Assembly: GCF_000961795.1 (NCBI RefSeq) | Contig: NZ_LADU01000054.1 | Span: forward strand, 1 to 64,000 | Length of the DNA: 64,000 bases | DNA from: Hyphomonas sp. BRH_c22 | Lineage (GTDB): Bacteria > Pseudomonadota > Alphaproteobacteria > Caulobacterales > Hyphomonadaceae | Direction of reading: 5' to 3' | In this document: one piece after another, positions 35,823 through 43,632 of the stretch | Layout: each line of letters opens with the position of its first letter | Numbering within the stretch: position 1 is the first letter of the stretch | Position numbers and translations under genes: made by a program | Notes under the pieces: generated by a model | The model's database searches: none | What the model was told of the DNA's origin: nothing | The model's input: only the letters and a program-made list of their open reading frames with translations

Positions 35823-36503
35823 ATGAATGGAGCGTTTGACGGCTGGACGATTGTTTTCGATCTCGACGGGACCCTCGTGGATACGGCGCCGGACCTGCTG
35901 AGCGCGCTGAACCACGTTCTGGTTGAAGCCGGATTGCAGCCGGTGGGGCTCGAGACGATTGCCACGATGATCGGCCACGGTGCCAAGGCGATGATCGTGA
36001 AAGGCATGGCCGCGCAGGGCGTTGAGCCTGAGAGCCGCCGGCTGGATGGCCTGTTCAATCAGTTCCTGGCCTATTACGAGGCCAATATCGCGCTGGGATC
36101 GCGGCCTTTCGAGAATACGATAGCTGCCCTGGACGCCCTGACGGTGGCCGGCGCGAGGCTGGCCGTATGCACCAACAAGCCACAACGTCTGTCGGACCAG
36201 CTGCTGGCGGCGCTTGAACTGACGGACCGGTTCAGTGCGATTGTCGGTGCCGACAGCGTGCCGGAGCGCAAGCCGCATGGAGACCATATCCTGCTGACGG
36301 TGGATCGCGCAGGCGGTGACCGGTCACGCGCGATCATGGTGGGCGACAGCCGGACAGACGAAAGGGCAGCCCGGAATGCCGGGCTGCCCTTCATTTTCGT
36401 TCCGTTTGGATACGAGACCGAAACTCAAGACGAAATCGACGCCGACGCAGTTGTCAGCAACTATTCGGATCTGGTTTCGGTTTTACTTGAATTCGTCAGC
36501 TAA
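35823..36503 (+). CDS. gph: Phosphoglycolate phosphatase-like HAD hydrolase
   Basis: This 226-residue HAD phosphatase has motif I VFDLDGTLVDTAPDLL (nucleophile D13, acid D15), motif II VCTNKP and motif IV VGDSRTDERAARNAG. The alpha-helical cap lies at about 20-85. It probably hydrolyses 2-phosphoglycolate. The 3' part contains an exceptionally strong palindrome, described separately. It overlaps the convergent small gene by four bases. Confidence 0.88.
   Translation: MNGAFDGWTIVFDLDGTLVDTAPDLLSALNHVLVEAGLQPVGLETIATMIGHGAKAMIVKGMAAQGVEPESRRLDGLFNQFLAYYEANIALGSRPFENTIAALDALTVAGARLAVCTNKPQRLSDQLLAALELTDRFSAIVGADSVPERKPHGDHILLTVDRAGGDRSRAIMVGDSRTDERAARNAGLPFIFVPFGYETETQDEIDADAVVSNYSDLVSVLLEFVS
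36362..36391. terminator. 13-bp perfect hairpin inside gph
   Basis: AAGGGCAGCCCGG (36362-36374) is the exact reverse complement of CCGGGCTGCCCTT (36379-36391) with an AATG loop. It is followed on the plus strand by CATTTTCGTT and on the minus strand by TCGTC. It has the geometry of an intrinsic terminator but lies in the gph coding sequence about 110 bases before the stop. It could end transcripts of the convergent small gene. Confidence 0.5.
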
Positions 36504-36742
36504 GCTGACGCTTCGGATCTGGGACGGTAGCTGGGGCGAGCTGCGCCAGCTTCACCTGCCGCACGGCGGCGAGGCATTCCGTTTACCATATTGCTGCGAA
36601 CATCCGTGCGGGCACTGCGCATTGCGGGGACGAAGCCAGCGTCGATAAGGTCGACATCCACTTCGTAGCCACGCTCGGCCCAGTACGCATTGATCTTCTC
36701 ACAGAGGCGCTTGGCGCCGTCTTCGTCACACCAGTCTTTCAT
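36500..36742 (-). CDS. Small conserved hypothetical protein (80 aa)
   Basis: This protein begins MKDWCDEDGAKRLCEKINAYWAERGYEVDV. That N-terminal 35-residue block recurs as a small unnamed protein in alphaproteobacteria, while the C-terminal half is Arg/Ala-rich and probably disordered. GAGAGAGACA sits before the ATG as a purine-rich ribosome site. It has no known function. Its 3' end overlaps the end of gph by four bases. Confidence 0.75.
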   Translation of the reverse strand: MKDWCDEDGAKRLCEKINAYWAERGYEVDVDLIDAGFVPAMRSARTDVRSNMVNGMPRRRAAGEAGAARPSYRPRSEASA

Positions 36743-37225
36743 TGTCTCTCTCTCCAGGCTTCTTGTTTATATTGGCGAATTACTTCACCAAGGCCTGTCC
36801 TTCTTAAATCAACACCGCGAACTGCTCTTCAGTTCATCGTTTATGACGTGAAGATGACTATGTTTGCCGGGTTTCTCAAGGGCGAAATCGAATGAAAATC
36901 GCGTAACATTGGAACATGAACAGCCATTCACAATGAACAGTTGTTCATCCAGCTTTTCCGCTAGGTTAATCCGGGCCGGAAATCATACATTCCGTTGCGC
37001 AACAGGCAACCATTGGTGTGATTGGGCCCCACGACGCAAACATGATCGTACGGAAGCGGAAATAAGGCAACACAGCTAATGCATGTCGATTTGCTTAGCA
37101 TCGGGATGCTGGAATGCATTTTTGCATTGATGAAAAAGACGCCATCAGGACCGGCAGCCTCGTTACGGCCTTCCCGGCTTGACGTTGAGAGGGCATCGGA
37201 TTACGGACGCGCTTTCCTGGAAACG
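36743..37225. other. 483-base AT-richer intergenic region
   Basis: This lies between the small hypothetical gene and tRNA-Val. A hand-counted line (36841-36900) is about 42% GC against 60-68% nearby. It has several small palindromes: GAACTG-5-CAGTTC (36819-36835), TGAACAGTTGTTCA (36934-36947), AGCAT-4-ATGCT (37097-37110) and AATGCA-4-TGCATT (37113-37128). I see no convincing protein gene. A small RNA or operator cluster is possible. Confidence 0.5.
36934..36947. promoter_or_regulatory. Palindrome TGAACAGTTGTTCA
   Basis: The six-base arms TGAACA and TGTTCA are separated by GT. A further TGAACA lies at 36917-36922 and GAACTG/CAGTTC at 36819-36835. The cluster could be an operator, but it does not fit the alphaproteobacterial LexA pattern GTTC-7-GTTC. 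Confidence 0.35.
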
Positions 37226-37300
37226 GGGCGATTAGCTCAGTGGTAGAGCACTGCCTTCACACGGCAGGGGTCGCAAGTTCGAACCTTGCATCGCCCACCA
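37226..37300 (+). tRNA. tRNA-Val (CAC)
   Basis: This is a 75-base cloverleaf with encoded CCA. The acceptor GGGCGAT pairs perfectly with ATCGCCC. The D-arm is GCTCAGTGGTAGAGC, the anticodon stem CTGCC/GGCAG encloses loop TTCACAC with anticodon CAC, and the T-arm is GCAAGTTCGAACCTTGC. It lies 69 bases before the lipid operon. Confidence 0.97.
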
Positions 37301-37369
37301 TCCAAAACAATTCAGTTGTCATTGCCAGCAATCGTGGCGCAAGGCGCAAAGCGAAGTATAAGCGACGCG

Positions 37370-38110
37370 ATGAAGTCCCTGTTCCGCTCCAAACCTGTCA
37401 CTGTCCTGCTGGGTTTCCTCATCTGGTCCTGGATGGCCCTGATTGGCCGTACCGTGCGCTGGACCATCGAGGGCGCATCAGAAGCCAGGGCATCGTGGGT
37501 CTCCGCACCAGGGATAGTCGTCGCCATCTGGCATTCCCGGATCATGCTCATCCCGTCGGGCTGGACCCGGCTGATCCGTCGCTGGCCGGGCCGGACGGCC
37601 GACGTGTCCATGCTGATCTCCATGTCAGGCGATGGCGAACCTGTTGCCCGCGCGATGCGCCACCTCGGCGTCGGAACGATCCGCGGTTCTGCTGGCAACA
37701 AGAAGAAGGCCAAAAAGGACAAGGGCGGCGCCCGCGCCATCATTGATGCGGTAAAGCTGCTCAAGTCTGGCGGCGCGGTATGCATCACACCCGACGGCCC
37801 CCGCGGGCCGCGCGAGCAGGTCAGCCTCGGCGCCATCCTGATCGCGCAGCGGGCAGGCGCCCCCATCCTGCCCTATGCGGTGACGACCAGGCCGGCCAAA
37901 CAGCTGAGCAGCTGGGATGGGTTCGTCATCCCCTTTCCGTTCACGAAAGGCGCTATTGTTTTCGGACAATTGCTGGAGACACCGCGCAGCGCCGATCCGG
38001 AGATGCTGCGCGCGGAACTGCAGCGCCGTCTCGATGCAGTCACGCGGCGATCCGAAAGGCTGGCAGGCTATGAAGGATCGCCAGCCAATTCGGAGCCGAC
38101 AACAGCATGA
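37370..38110 (+). CDS. DUF374 lysophospholipid acyltransferase-like protein
   Basis: This 246-residue protein has one N-terminal membrane segment (VTVLLGFLIWSWMALIGR). The acyltransferase-like domain contains IWHSRIMLIPSG and the block CITPDGPRGPREQVSLGAILIAQRAGAPILP, which is the DUF374 signature. These enzymes are found with Kdo transferase and LpxK and probably acylate lipid A or a related lipid. It is the first gene of an operon, and its TGA overlaps the next ATG by four bases. The ATG at 37370 was preferred over upstream codons, which overlap the tRNA. Confidence 0.9.
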   Translation: MKSLFRSKPVTVLLGFLIWSWMALIGRTVRWTIEGASEARASWVSAPGIVVAIWHSRIMLIPSGWTRLIRRWPGRTADVSMLISMSGDGEPVARAMRHLGVGTIRGSAGNKKKAKKDKGGARAIIDAVKLLKSGGAVCITPDGPRGPREQVSLGAILIAQRAGAPILPYAVTTRPAKQLSSWDGFVIPFPFTKGAIVFGQLLETPRSADPEMLRAELQRRLDAVTRRSERLAGYEGSPANSEPTTA

Positions 38111-39366
38111 CGCCAGCCTTTCATCTTTATCGCGTCGTCGGACGGCTGGCGTCACCCTTCCTGCCGGGATTGCTGCGCCGCCGCGGACGGGCGGGCAAGG
38201 AAGATTTTGGCCGGCTGAACGAGCGGCTGGCGCGCGGAATGCCGGGTCGCCGCCCCGGGCGGCTGGTCTGGCTGCATGGCGCGAGTGTGGGAGAAAGCCG
38301 CCTGTTGCTTGAACTGGGTCACCGGCTGGTGGCAGAGCGGCCTGACCTGATGCTGGTTTTCACCAGCCAGACGCTGACATCGGCGCGCCTGATGGGCCCC
38401 GCCCTGCCAGACGCCGCGATCCACCTGATGGCACCGCTGGACACACCCGCGATTGCGAAGCGCTTTATCCAGCACTGGCAGCCTGACCTGTGCGTGTTCG
38501 GTGAAGGCGAGATCTGGCCGAACCTGATTTTCGAAGCCGAACGCAGCGGGGCAAAGCGCGCGCTGGTGAACGCACGGATGACGCAGGGCTCGGCAGATGG
38601 CTGGCGCAAGGCCAGCAAACTGTTCCAGAAACTCGTGGGACAATTCGATGTTGTGCTCGCCGCAGATACGGACACGGCCCAGCGGCTGGGCAGCTTGCTG
38701 GGACGTACTGTGCGGTCAGCCGGAAACATGAAATCTGCCCTCCCGGGCCCTGAAGCGAGCGACTTTGAAATCAAGCGGATCCGGGACGGATTCGTCGGCG
38801 GGCGCCGCTGCCTCGTGGCCGCATCGACGCATGCAGGCGAGGAGGAACTGTTTCTCGATGCCGTATCCGATATGCCGGACACGGCGATCATCATTGCGCC
38901 GCGCCACCCAGAACGCGGCGATGAGGTGGAAGCATTGGTCAAGGCACGGGGCCTGCCGCATGCGCGCCGGTCCAGGGGACAGGTGGCCAATACACGTACG
39001 CGCGTGCTGCTGGCGGATACGATGGGCGAAATGGGCCTGTGGCTTCGCCTGGCCGACGCCGTCTATCTGGGTGGCGGACATGCCGAGGGGGTTGGCGGAC
39101 ACAATCCGCTGGAGCCAGTCAGGTTTGCCAAGCCGGTTGTCACCGGACCGCACGTGTTCAATTTTGCCCCCATGATGGCCGACCTTGAATCGCGCGGTCT
39201 TGTCAGGATCGCAGCGGATGCAGCAGGTGTGGCCGATGCACTGAAGAATTCCCCGCCGCCGTCACAGGCGGCGGTCGATGCTTTGGCGGAACATGCGGAT
39301 GCGCCGATGGTGGAAACGCTGGCTGCTCTATTACCCCTGATTCCCGAACCAGGATTGTTGCAATGA
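38107..39366 (+). CDS. kdtA: 3-deoxy-D-manno-octulosonic acid transferase
   Basis: This 419-residue GT30 enzyme transfers Kdo from CMP-Kdo to lipid IVA on the inner membrane. It contains WLHGASVGESRLLLELGH, with the catalytic Glu in GES, and the CMP-binding blocks VFGEGEIWPNL and GGHAEGVGGHNPLEPVRF. It overlaps its neighbours by four bases on each side, typical of a tightly coupled lipid A operon. Confidence 0.94.
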   Translation: MTPAFHLYRVVGRLASPFLPGLLRRRGRAGKEDFGRLNERLARGMPGRRPGRLVWLHGASVGESRLLLELGHRLVAERPDLMLVFTSQTLTSARLMGPALPDAAIHLMAPLDTPAIAKRFIQHWQPDLCVFGEGEIWPNLIFEAERSGAKRALVNARMTQGSADGWRKASKLFQKLVGQFDVVLAADTDTAQRLGSLLGRTVRSAGNMKSALPGPEASDFEIKRIRDGFVGGRRCLVAASTHAGEEELFLDAVSDMPDTAIIIAPRHPERGDEVEALVKARGLPHARRSRGQVANTRTRVLLADTMGEMGLWLRLADAVYLGGGHAEGVGGHNPLEPVRFAKPVVTGPHVFNFAPMMADLESRGLVRIAADAAGVADALKNSPPPSQAAVDALAEHADAPMVETLAALLPLIPEPGLLQ

Positions 39367-40358
39367 AGGCGCCGCATTTCTGGTCAGCCGGGCTGGACCC
39401 ACGATCACGGGAAGCCGCGCCACTGACCCGTCTTCTGCTGACGCCGCTGGCCTTTGCCTACCGGCTGGGCGTGCAGCGCAAGCTGAAAAGGGCGTTACCG
39501 GCCAGCGTGGACATTCCGGTAATCTGCGTCGGAAACCTCACTGTTGGCGGCGTGGGCAAGACACCGGTCGTGGCGGCGATAAGGGGTGTGCTGGCGGCGC
39601 GCGGGATACGCGCGGCGACCCTTTCGAGGGGGTACGGTGGGGGCATCAAGGGTGTGGCAAGGGTGCAGCCGGGCACGCATACGGCGGCTGACGTTGGCGA
39701 CGAGCCGCTGATGCTGGCCGCGAGCGGCGAGAGCTGGATCGGCCAGGACAGGGTCGCCGCTGCCCGCGCGATGCAGGCCGACGGGGTTCAGCTGATTGTC
39801 ATGGATGACGGCCACCAGAACCCGTCGCTGCACAAGGACCTGTCTCTCATTGTGATTGATGCGGCGGCGCCGTTCGGGAACGGGCACCTGCTGCCCAATG
39901 GCCCGCTGCGCGAACCTGTCGCTGACGGACTGGCGCGGGCGCAAGGCGTTATCCTGATGGGTGAAGGCGAGGTTCCAGCCCCGGTCATGCTGGCAGCGGC
40001 CCCTGTCCTGCGCGCGTCGGTTGAGCCGGTCGGCGCCATGCCGGAGGGACCGCTTGTGGCCTTTGCGGGCATCGGGCGTCCGCTCAAGTTCTTTGACGCG
40101 CTGAAGGCCGCTGGCGCGGACCTGCGCGAAGCGGTGGGATATGGCGACCATCATGTCTATTCCGAAGGCGAGCTGAAATTCCTGCACAAGCTGGCGAGCC
40201 ACCATGGCGCACGGCTGATCACGACGACCAAGGACCATGTGCGCCTTTCGCAGCCGGAACAGCAGCGCGTGCTTGCCTTTCCGGTCGCCGCCCGCTTTGA
40301 AGATGCGAGCGCGCTTGACGCGCTGCTGGCCCCGATCATCACGTCTGCGAGCGCATGA
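39363..40358 (+). CDS. lpxK: Tetraacyldisaccharide 4'-kinase
   Basis: This 331-residue kinase phosphorylates the 4' position of the lipid A disaccharide. The P-loop reads GNLTVGGVGKTPVVAAI, and the second conserved block is VMDDGHQNPSLHKDLSL (DDGxQ motif). The length is typical. It overlaps both neighbours by four bases in the lipid operon. Confidence 0.94.
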   Translation: MKAPHFWSAGLDPRSREAAPLTRLLLTPLAFAYRLGVQRKLKRALPASVDIPVICVGNLTVGGVGKTPVVAAIRGVLAARGIRAATLSRGYGGGIKGVARVQPGTHTAADVGDEPLMLAASGESWIGQDRVAAARAMQADGVQLIVMDDGHQNPSLHKDLSLIVIDAAAPFGNGHLLPNGPLREPVADGLARAQGVILMGEGEVPAPVMLAAAPVLRASVEPVGAMPEGPLVAFAGIGRPLKFFDALKAAGADLREAVGYGDHHVYSEGELKFLHKLASHHGARLITTTKDHVRLSQPEQQRVLAFPVAARFEDASALDALLAPIITSASA

Positions 40359-41323
40359 CCGAAACGCCCTCCACCTATGTCCGCCCGAAGGACATCGACA
40401 ACCGCGCCTCGTTTGGCCAGCGCGTGCAATGGCGGCTGGAGACAATCGCATGGGACGTCATCTATTGGTGGCCGATGAAGCTGCTCGGGCCAGACAAGGC
40501 CTCTGACTTTGGCGGCTGGGTGATGAAGAAGATCGGCCCGCGCCTTTCGCAGCACAAGACGACACGGCGCAACCTGAAGCTCGCCTTTCCGGATTGGAGC
40601 GATGCCGAGATAGACCGCATCGCGCTGGCGGCCTGGGAAAGCGCCGGGCGCACGGCGGGCGAGATACCCCACCTGCCCGCGATTGATCCCTATACGAGCG
40701 GGCGTGTTGACGTGGTCGGTGTTGAACGCCTCGATGCCATCAATGTGAGCGGCAAGGGGGCGGTGTTCATTTCCGGGCACTTCGCCAATTGGGAAATCAT
40801 GCCTGCGGCCATCTGCAAGCGCATCCCGCATGCCGTGATGACCTACCGTGCACTGAACAATCCGTATATTGACCGGCGCATCAACAAGCTGCGCCACGAC
40901 TATGGAACGGGCACGGCTGCGCCCAAGGGCATTGGCACGCGCGAACTGATGCGGGCGCTGGCGCGCGGCGCGCCGGTTGCGCTGATGAATGACCAGAAAT
41001 TCCGCGAAGGCATCGCGGTACCCCTGTTCGGGCATGACGCGATGACGGCGCAGGGGCCAACCCGGCTGGCGCTGAAATACGGCGTGCCCATCGTGCCGGT
41101 GTCGACCGTGCGCACCGGCCCGGCCCGATTCCGGGTGGAAATCCATGAGCCTTTCCTGCCGCAGGACACGGGCGACACGGAGGCGGACATCCTTGCCTCG
41201 GTGACGCGGATCAACCAGTTCCTGGAAGCCTGTATCCGCGCCGAACCCGGCCAATGGTTCTGGCAGCACCGCCGCTGGCCGAAGGAGGCCTGGCGCAAAG
41301 CGGGCGTGATCCAGTCCGCTTGA
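40355..41323 (+). CDS. LpxL/HtrB-type lipid A acyltransferase
   Basis: This 322-residue acyltransferase has the catalytic HxxxxE motif in SGHFANWEIMP and the later block GAPVALMNDQKFREGIAVPLFG, typical of LpxL/LpxM late acyltransferases. A short hydrophobic N-terminal stretch may anchor it. It is the last of four overlapping envelope-lipid genes. Which acyl position it serves cannot be told from sequence. Confidence 0.9.
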   Translation: MTETPSTYVRPKDIDNRASFGQRVQWRLETIAWDVIYWWPMKLLGPDKASDFGGWVMKKIGPRLSQHKTTRRNLKLAFPDWSDAEIDRIALAAWESAGRTAGEIPHLPAIDPYTSGRVDVVGVERLDAINVSGKGAVFISGHFANWEIMPAAICKRIPHAVMTYRALNNPYIDRRINKLRHDYGTGTAAPKGIGTRELMRALARGAPVALMNDQKFREGIAVPLFGHDAMTAQGPTRLALKYGVPIVPVSTVRTGPARFRVEIHEPFLPQDTGDTEADILASVTRINQFLEACIRAEPGQWFWQHRRWPKEAWRKAGVIQSA

Positions 41324-41334
41324 TCTCGCGATAT

Positions 41335-42537
41335 CTAGGCAGCGACCAGGAGCTTTTTCAACTGGCCGTGACGTCGCTCTGCATCGGCCTGCGTCTTACC
41401 CATCACGATTCCTGTACAGGTCGTGTTGGCAGGCGGCTCAGCATGACGTGCCCCGTCTATCAGGCGGAAGGGCATGTACCACCCATCGTCTATCGGCCCG
41501 CTGAGCTCGAGTGCCAGTTGTCGAATGTTGAGCGAACTCCTGAAATTCGCAGACCGCGAAGCCGGCAAGCCGGACCGCTTGGTCGCGGACGCATGCAGCA
41601 TTACCTGGGCTGTCGAACCTTGAATCCTGAAATTCGGATCGAATACGATCAATCGTCCTCGGGTGGTTAGGCCAATGTCGAGCCCGGCAACACCACGGAA
41701 TCCCATGGCGAGTGCCGCTTCGCCAACCTCCAGCGCCAGCGAGATTGCGGCCTTGGGAAATGGATTGGATGGATTGATCACGCTGCCGGACTGCTGGCCC
41801 GGCAGGTCGAACAGCTGTTCCGCCGCACCGGCATAGTGGATGCCCGTTTCCGACAGGACGAGCGACACGCACCAGCAGGAGACGACGTCCATGTCGTTCT
41901 CGACAATCACGTCGCTTGCGTCACCCAAGGCCTTCAGACTCTCGAAAGCAGCCAGGTATTCTGCTTCAGTCGTACAGTGGCGAACAGCGTAACCGATTCC
42001 TGTTGCCTCGTCGGTGCATGATTTCAGGAAGACCGGACCATTGAATGTAAACGCAGCAGGATCATCGAGCGGAACGATTCGGCGGTCAGACAGGTGCTTC
42101 GCCGGTACGATGTCTGGAAGATTTTTCTTGTTGTTAAGCCGACGCCACAAATCGCGCGAGACCAGTTGGGCTTTTTGCGGATAGGTCCCGACAGGTAGCG
42201 GATAGGGCGAGGCGAGTTTGTAGCCTTCCTCGATCAACTCTTTCGTGCGGCGTTTGGCCTCGGCGGCTGTCTCGAATATGCGCATGTCCTCGTCGACATG
42301 GAGACCAGCCCGTTCGAGCACGGCGAGTCCCTCGTCCGTGACCCCGCAAATGTGGCGCACCGTCGGCATGCCGTTGAGCAAGCCCAGAAGCCCATTGGTA
42401 ACACTGTCGAGATCGAAAGCTGAAAAGCCGATCATGCGCGTCTGGCGAAGGTCCGTTCGTGCGGCGAATGCGACCCCCCGGTCGAAAAGCGGCATGAGTG
42501 GAACCAGGGGCTTGGTGTGGCTTGTCATCTGGCTCAC
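41335..42537 (-). CDS. ATP-grasp enzyme 1 of a pair
   Basis: This 400-residue protein has an ATP-grasp fold over about 150-345. Visible elements are VFLKSCTDEATGIGYAVR (lysine-containing nucleotide strand), VIVENDMDVVSCWCVS (Glu near the adenine-binding turn) and GVAGLDIGLTTRGRLIVFDPNFRIQGST, which carries the metal-binding Asp and Asn of the family. The first ~130 residues may form a pre-ATP-grasp domain. Such enzymes join a carboxylate to an amine or thiol through an acyl phosphate, often in peptide or natural product formation. It overlaps the stop of the upstream second ATP-grasp gene by four bases. Substrate is unknown. Confidence 0.8.
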   Translation of the reverse strand: MSQMTSHTKPLVPLMPLFDRGVAFAARTDLRQTRMIGFSAFDLDSVTNGLLGLLNGMPTVRHICGVTDEGLAVLERAGLHVDEDMRIFETAAEAKRRTKELIEEGYKLASPYPLPVGTYPQKAQLVSRDLWRRLNNKKNLPDIVPAKHLSDRRIVPLDDPAAFTFNGPVFLKSCTDEATGIGYAVRHCTTEAEYLAAFESLKALGDASDVIVENDMDVVSCWCVSLVLSETGIHYAGAAEQLFDLPGQQSGSVINPSNPFPKAAISLALEVGEAALAMGFRGVAGLDIGLTTRGRLIVFDPNFRIQGSTAQVMLHASATKRSGLPASRSANFRSSLNIRQLALELSGPIDDGWYMPFRLIDGARHAEPPANTTCTGIVMGKTQADAERRHGQLKKLLVAA

Positions 42538-43367
42538 AGGAAAGCCTCAATGCCTTTGGCCAACAGCCGCATGCGCGGCGTCGGGGTTCCATCCGAAACG
42601 GGATACGTCGGGGTCTTGTTCGCATCGAGAAGTATCGGCACGCCATCGTGTTCGACATAATCGAACTTGCCGAAGTCGAACTTCATTTTTTCGCGAAGCG
42701 CGGCCAGTTCAGCCGGTACCGCGTCAAGTATTTCGCTACGGACCAATGAAGTGGCTTTGACAAGCGGGTCTTTTGAAAGACTGCGATAGGCATATCCCTG
42801 GTCGCCAAAAAATATCCATCCGCGCACGCAGTAAAGGCCATCATCTGAATATTCCGGCAGGAACTTTTCGACCACGAGATGCTGATCGCTCCACACCCAA
42901 CCGGGCACGTCATTCAGCGACGCAAGAACAGGATAGTGCTTCTCGGGAAGCTTCCTTGCCCATCGCCATGAATGGCGCGCCAGCCGCTTTTGTACACGCG
43001 CAACAATGCCTGCCCTGTCATCGCCGCCGTCCTGCAATCCGTAATGGTTGAGATCTGATTTGATGATGACCGGTCCAGCCCAGTCGGATTCCGGCGTGAG
43101 CAAAAGCGTCGAAATCAAGCGCTTTGAAATATCGAGCACATCCTCATTGAGTGGTTTTACGCCGCTTGGCGCGTCCGGAATTGTGTCTTTGCTCAAGCGC
43201 GTCTTGTCGTGATGCAGAATGCATAGCCGGGCATCGTCGGCGTATTCACGCGAGACCTCGACATCCAGACCCACCTCACGCCATATCCTGGACAGGTGCG
43301 ATATCGCGTAATAATCAGGAATATCCGGCGTCAGGTGCGAAATACTGATTTTCGGCGCGTTCACCAT
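42534..43367 (-). CDS. ATP-grasp enzyme 2 of a pair
   Basis: This 277-residue protein starts MVNAPKISISHLTPDIPDYY at 43367; a longer in-frame reading adds low-quality sequence. The ATP-grasp features are GPVIIKSDLNHYGLQDGG, HLVVEKFLPEYSDDGLYCVRGWIFF and a C-terminal FDFGKFDYVEHDGVPILLDANKTP, where D and N of DANKTP are likely metal ligands. This DxNKTP type recurs in ATP-grasp proteins of polysaccharide or peptide loci. It is the first gene of the pair and probably coupled to the next. Local GC looks lower than in flanking genes (about 50% in one hand-counted line), which may indicate acquisition. Confidence 0.78.
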   Translation of the reverse strand: MVNAPKISISHLTPDIPDYYAISHLSRIWREVGLDVEVSREYADDARLCILHHDKTRLSKDTIPDAPSGVKPLNEDVLDISKRLISTLLLTPESDWAGPVIIKSDLNHYGLQDGGDDRAGIVARVQKRLARHSWRWARKLPEKHYPVLASLNDVPGWVWSDQHLVVEKFLPEYSDDGLYCVRGWIFFGDQGYAYRSLSKDPLVKATSLVRSEILDAVPAELAALREKMKFDFGKFDYVEHDGVPILLDANKTPTYPVSDGTPTPRMRLLAKGIEAFL

Positions 43368-43632
43368 CCCTGAAATACTTCTCTGACTATGTTTGCCGGA
43401 CCGATTTGCAAGGATTGTGCCTTTTTGAAGCAGGCGCGCCGGGTCCCTTGCGACAAGGGTCATTCGATCTGGACGCCAACCGTCGGGCAGACGGCCTGTA
43501 CCGAGCAGAGATATTGACGCGCAGGGTGGCGCAGACCACACCTATTCGCACGGACCGCGTCAGCTTAAAGGCAAGCGACGTCCCGAAATTGCCGTGCGAG
43601 AACATACAACCTATGGGAAGAATTGACCGGAC

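Noticed and set aside
36864..37079. A 71-codon frame in the AT-richer intergenic region
   Set aside because: It has no ribosome site, unusual amino acid composition and no recognisable similarity, and it overlaps the palindromes.
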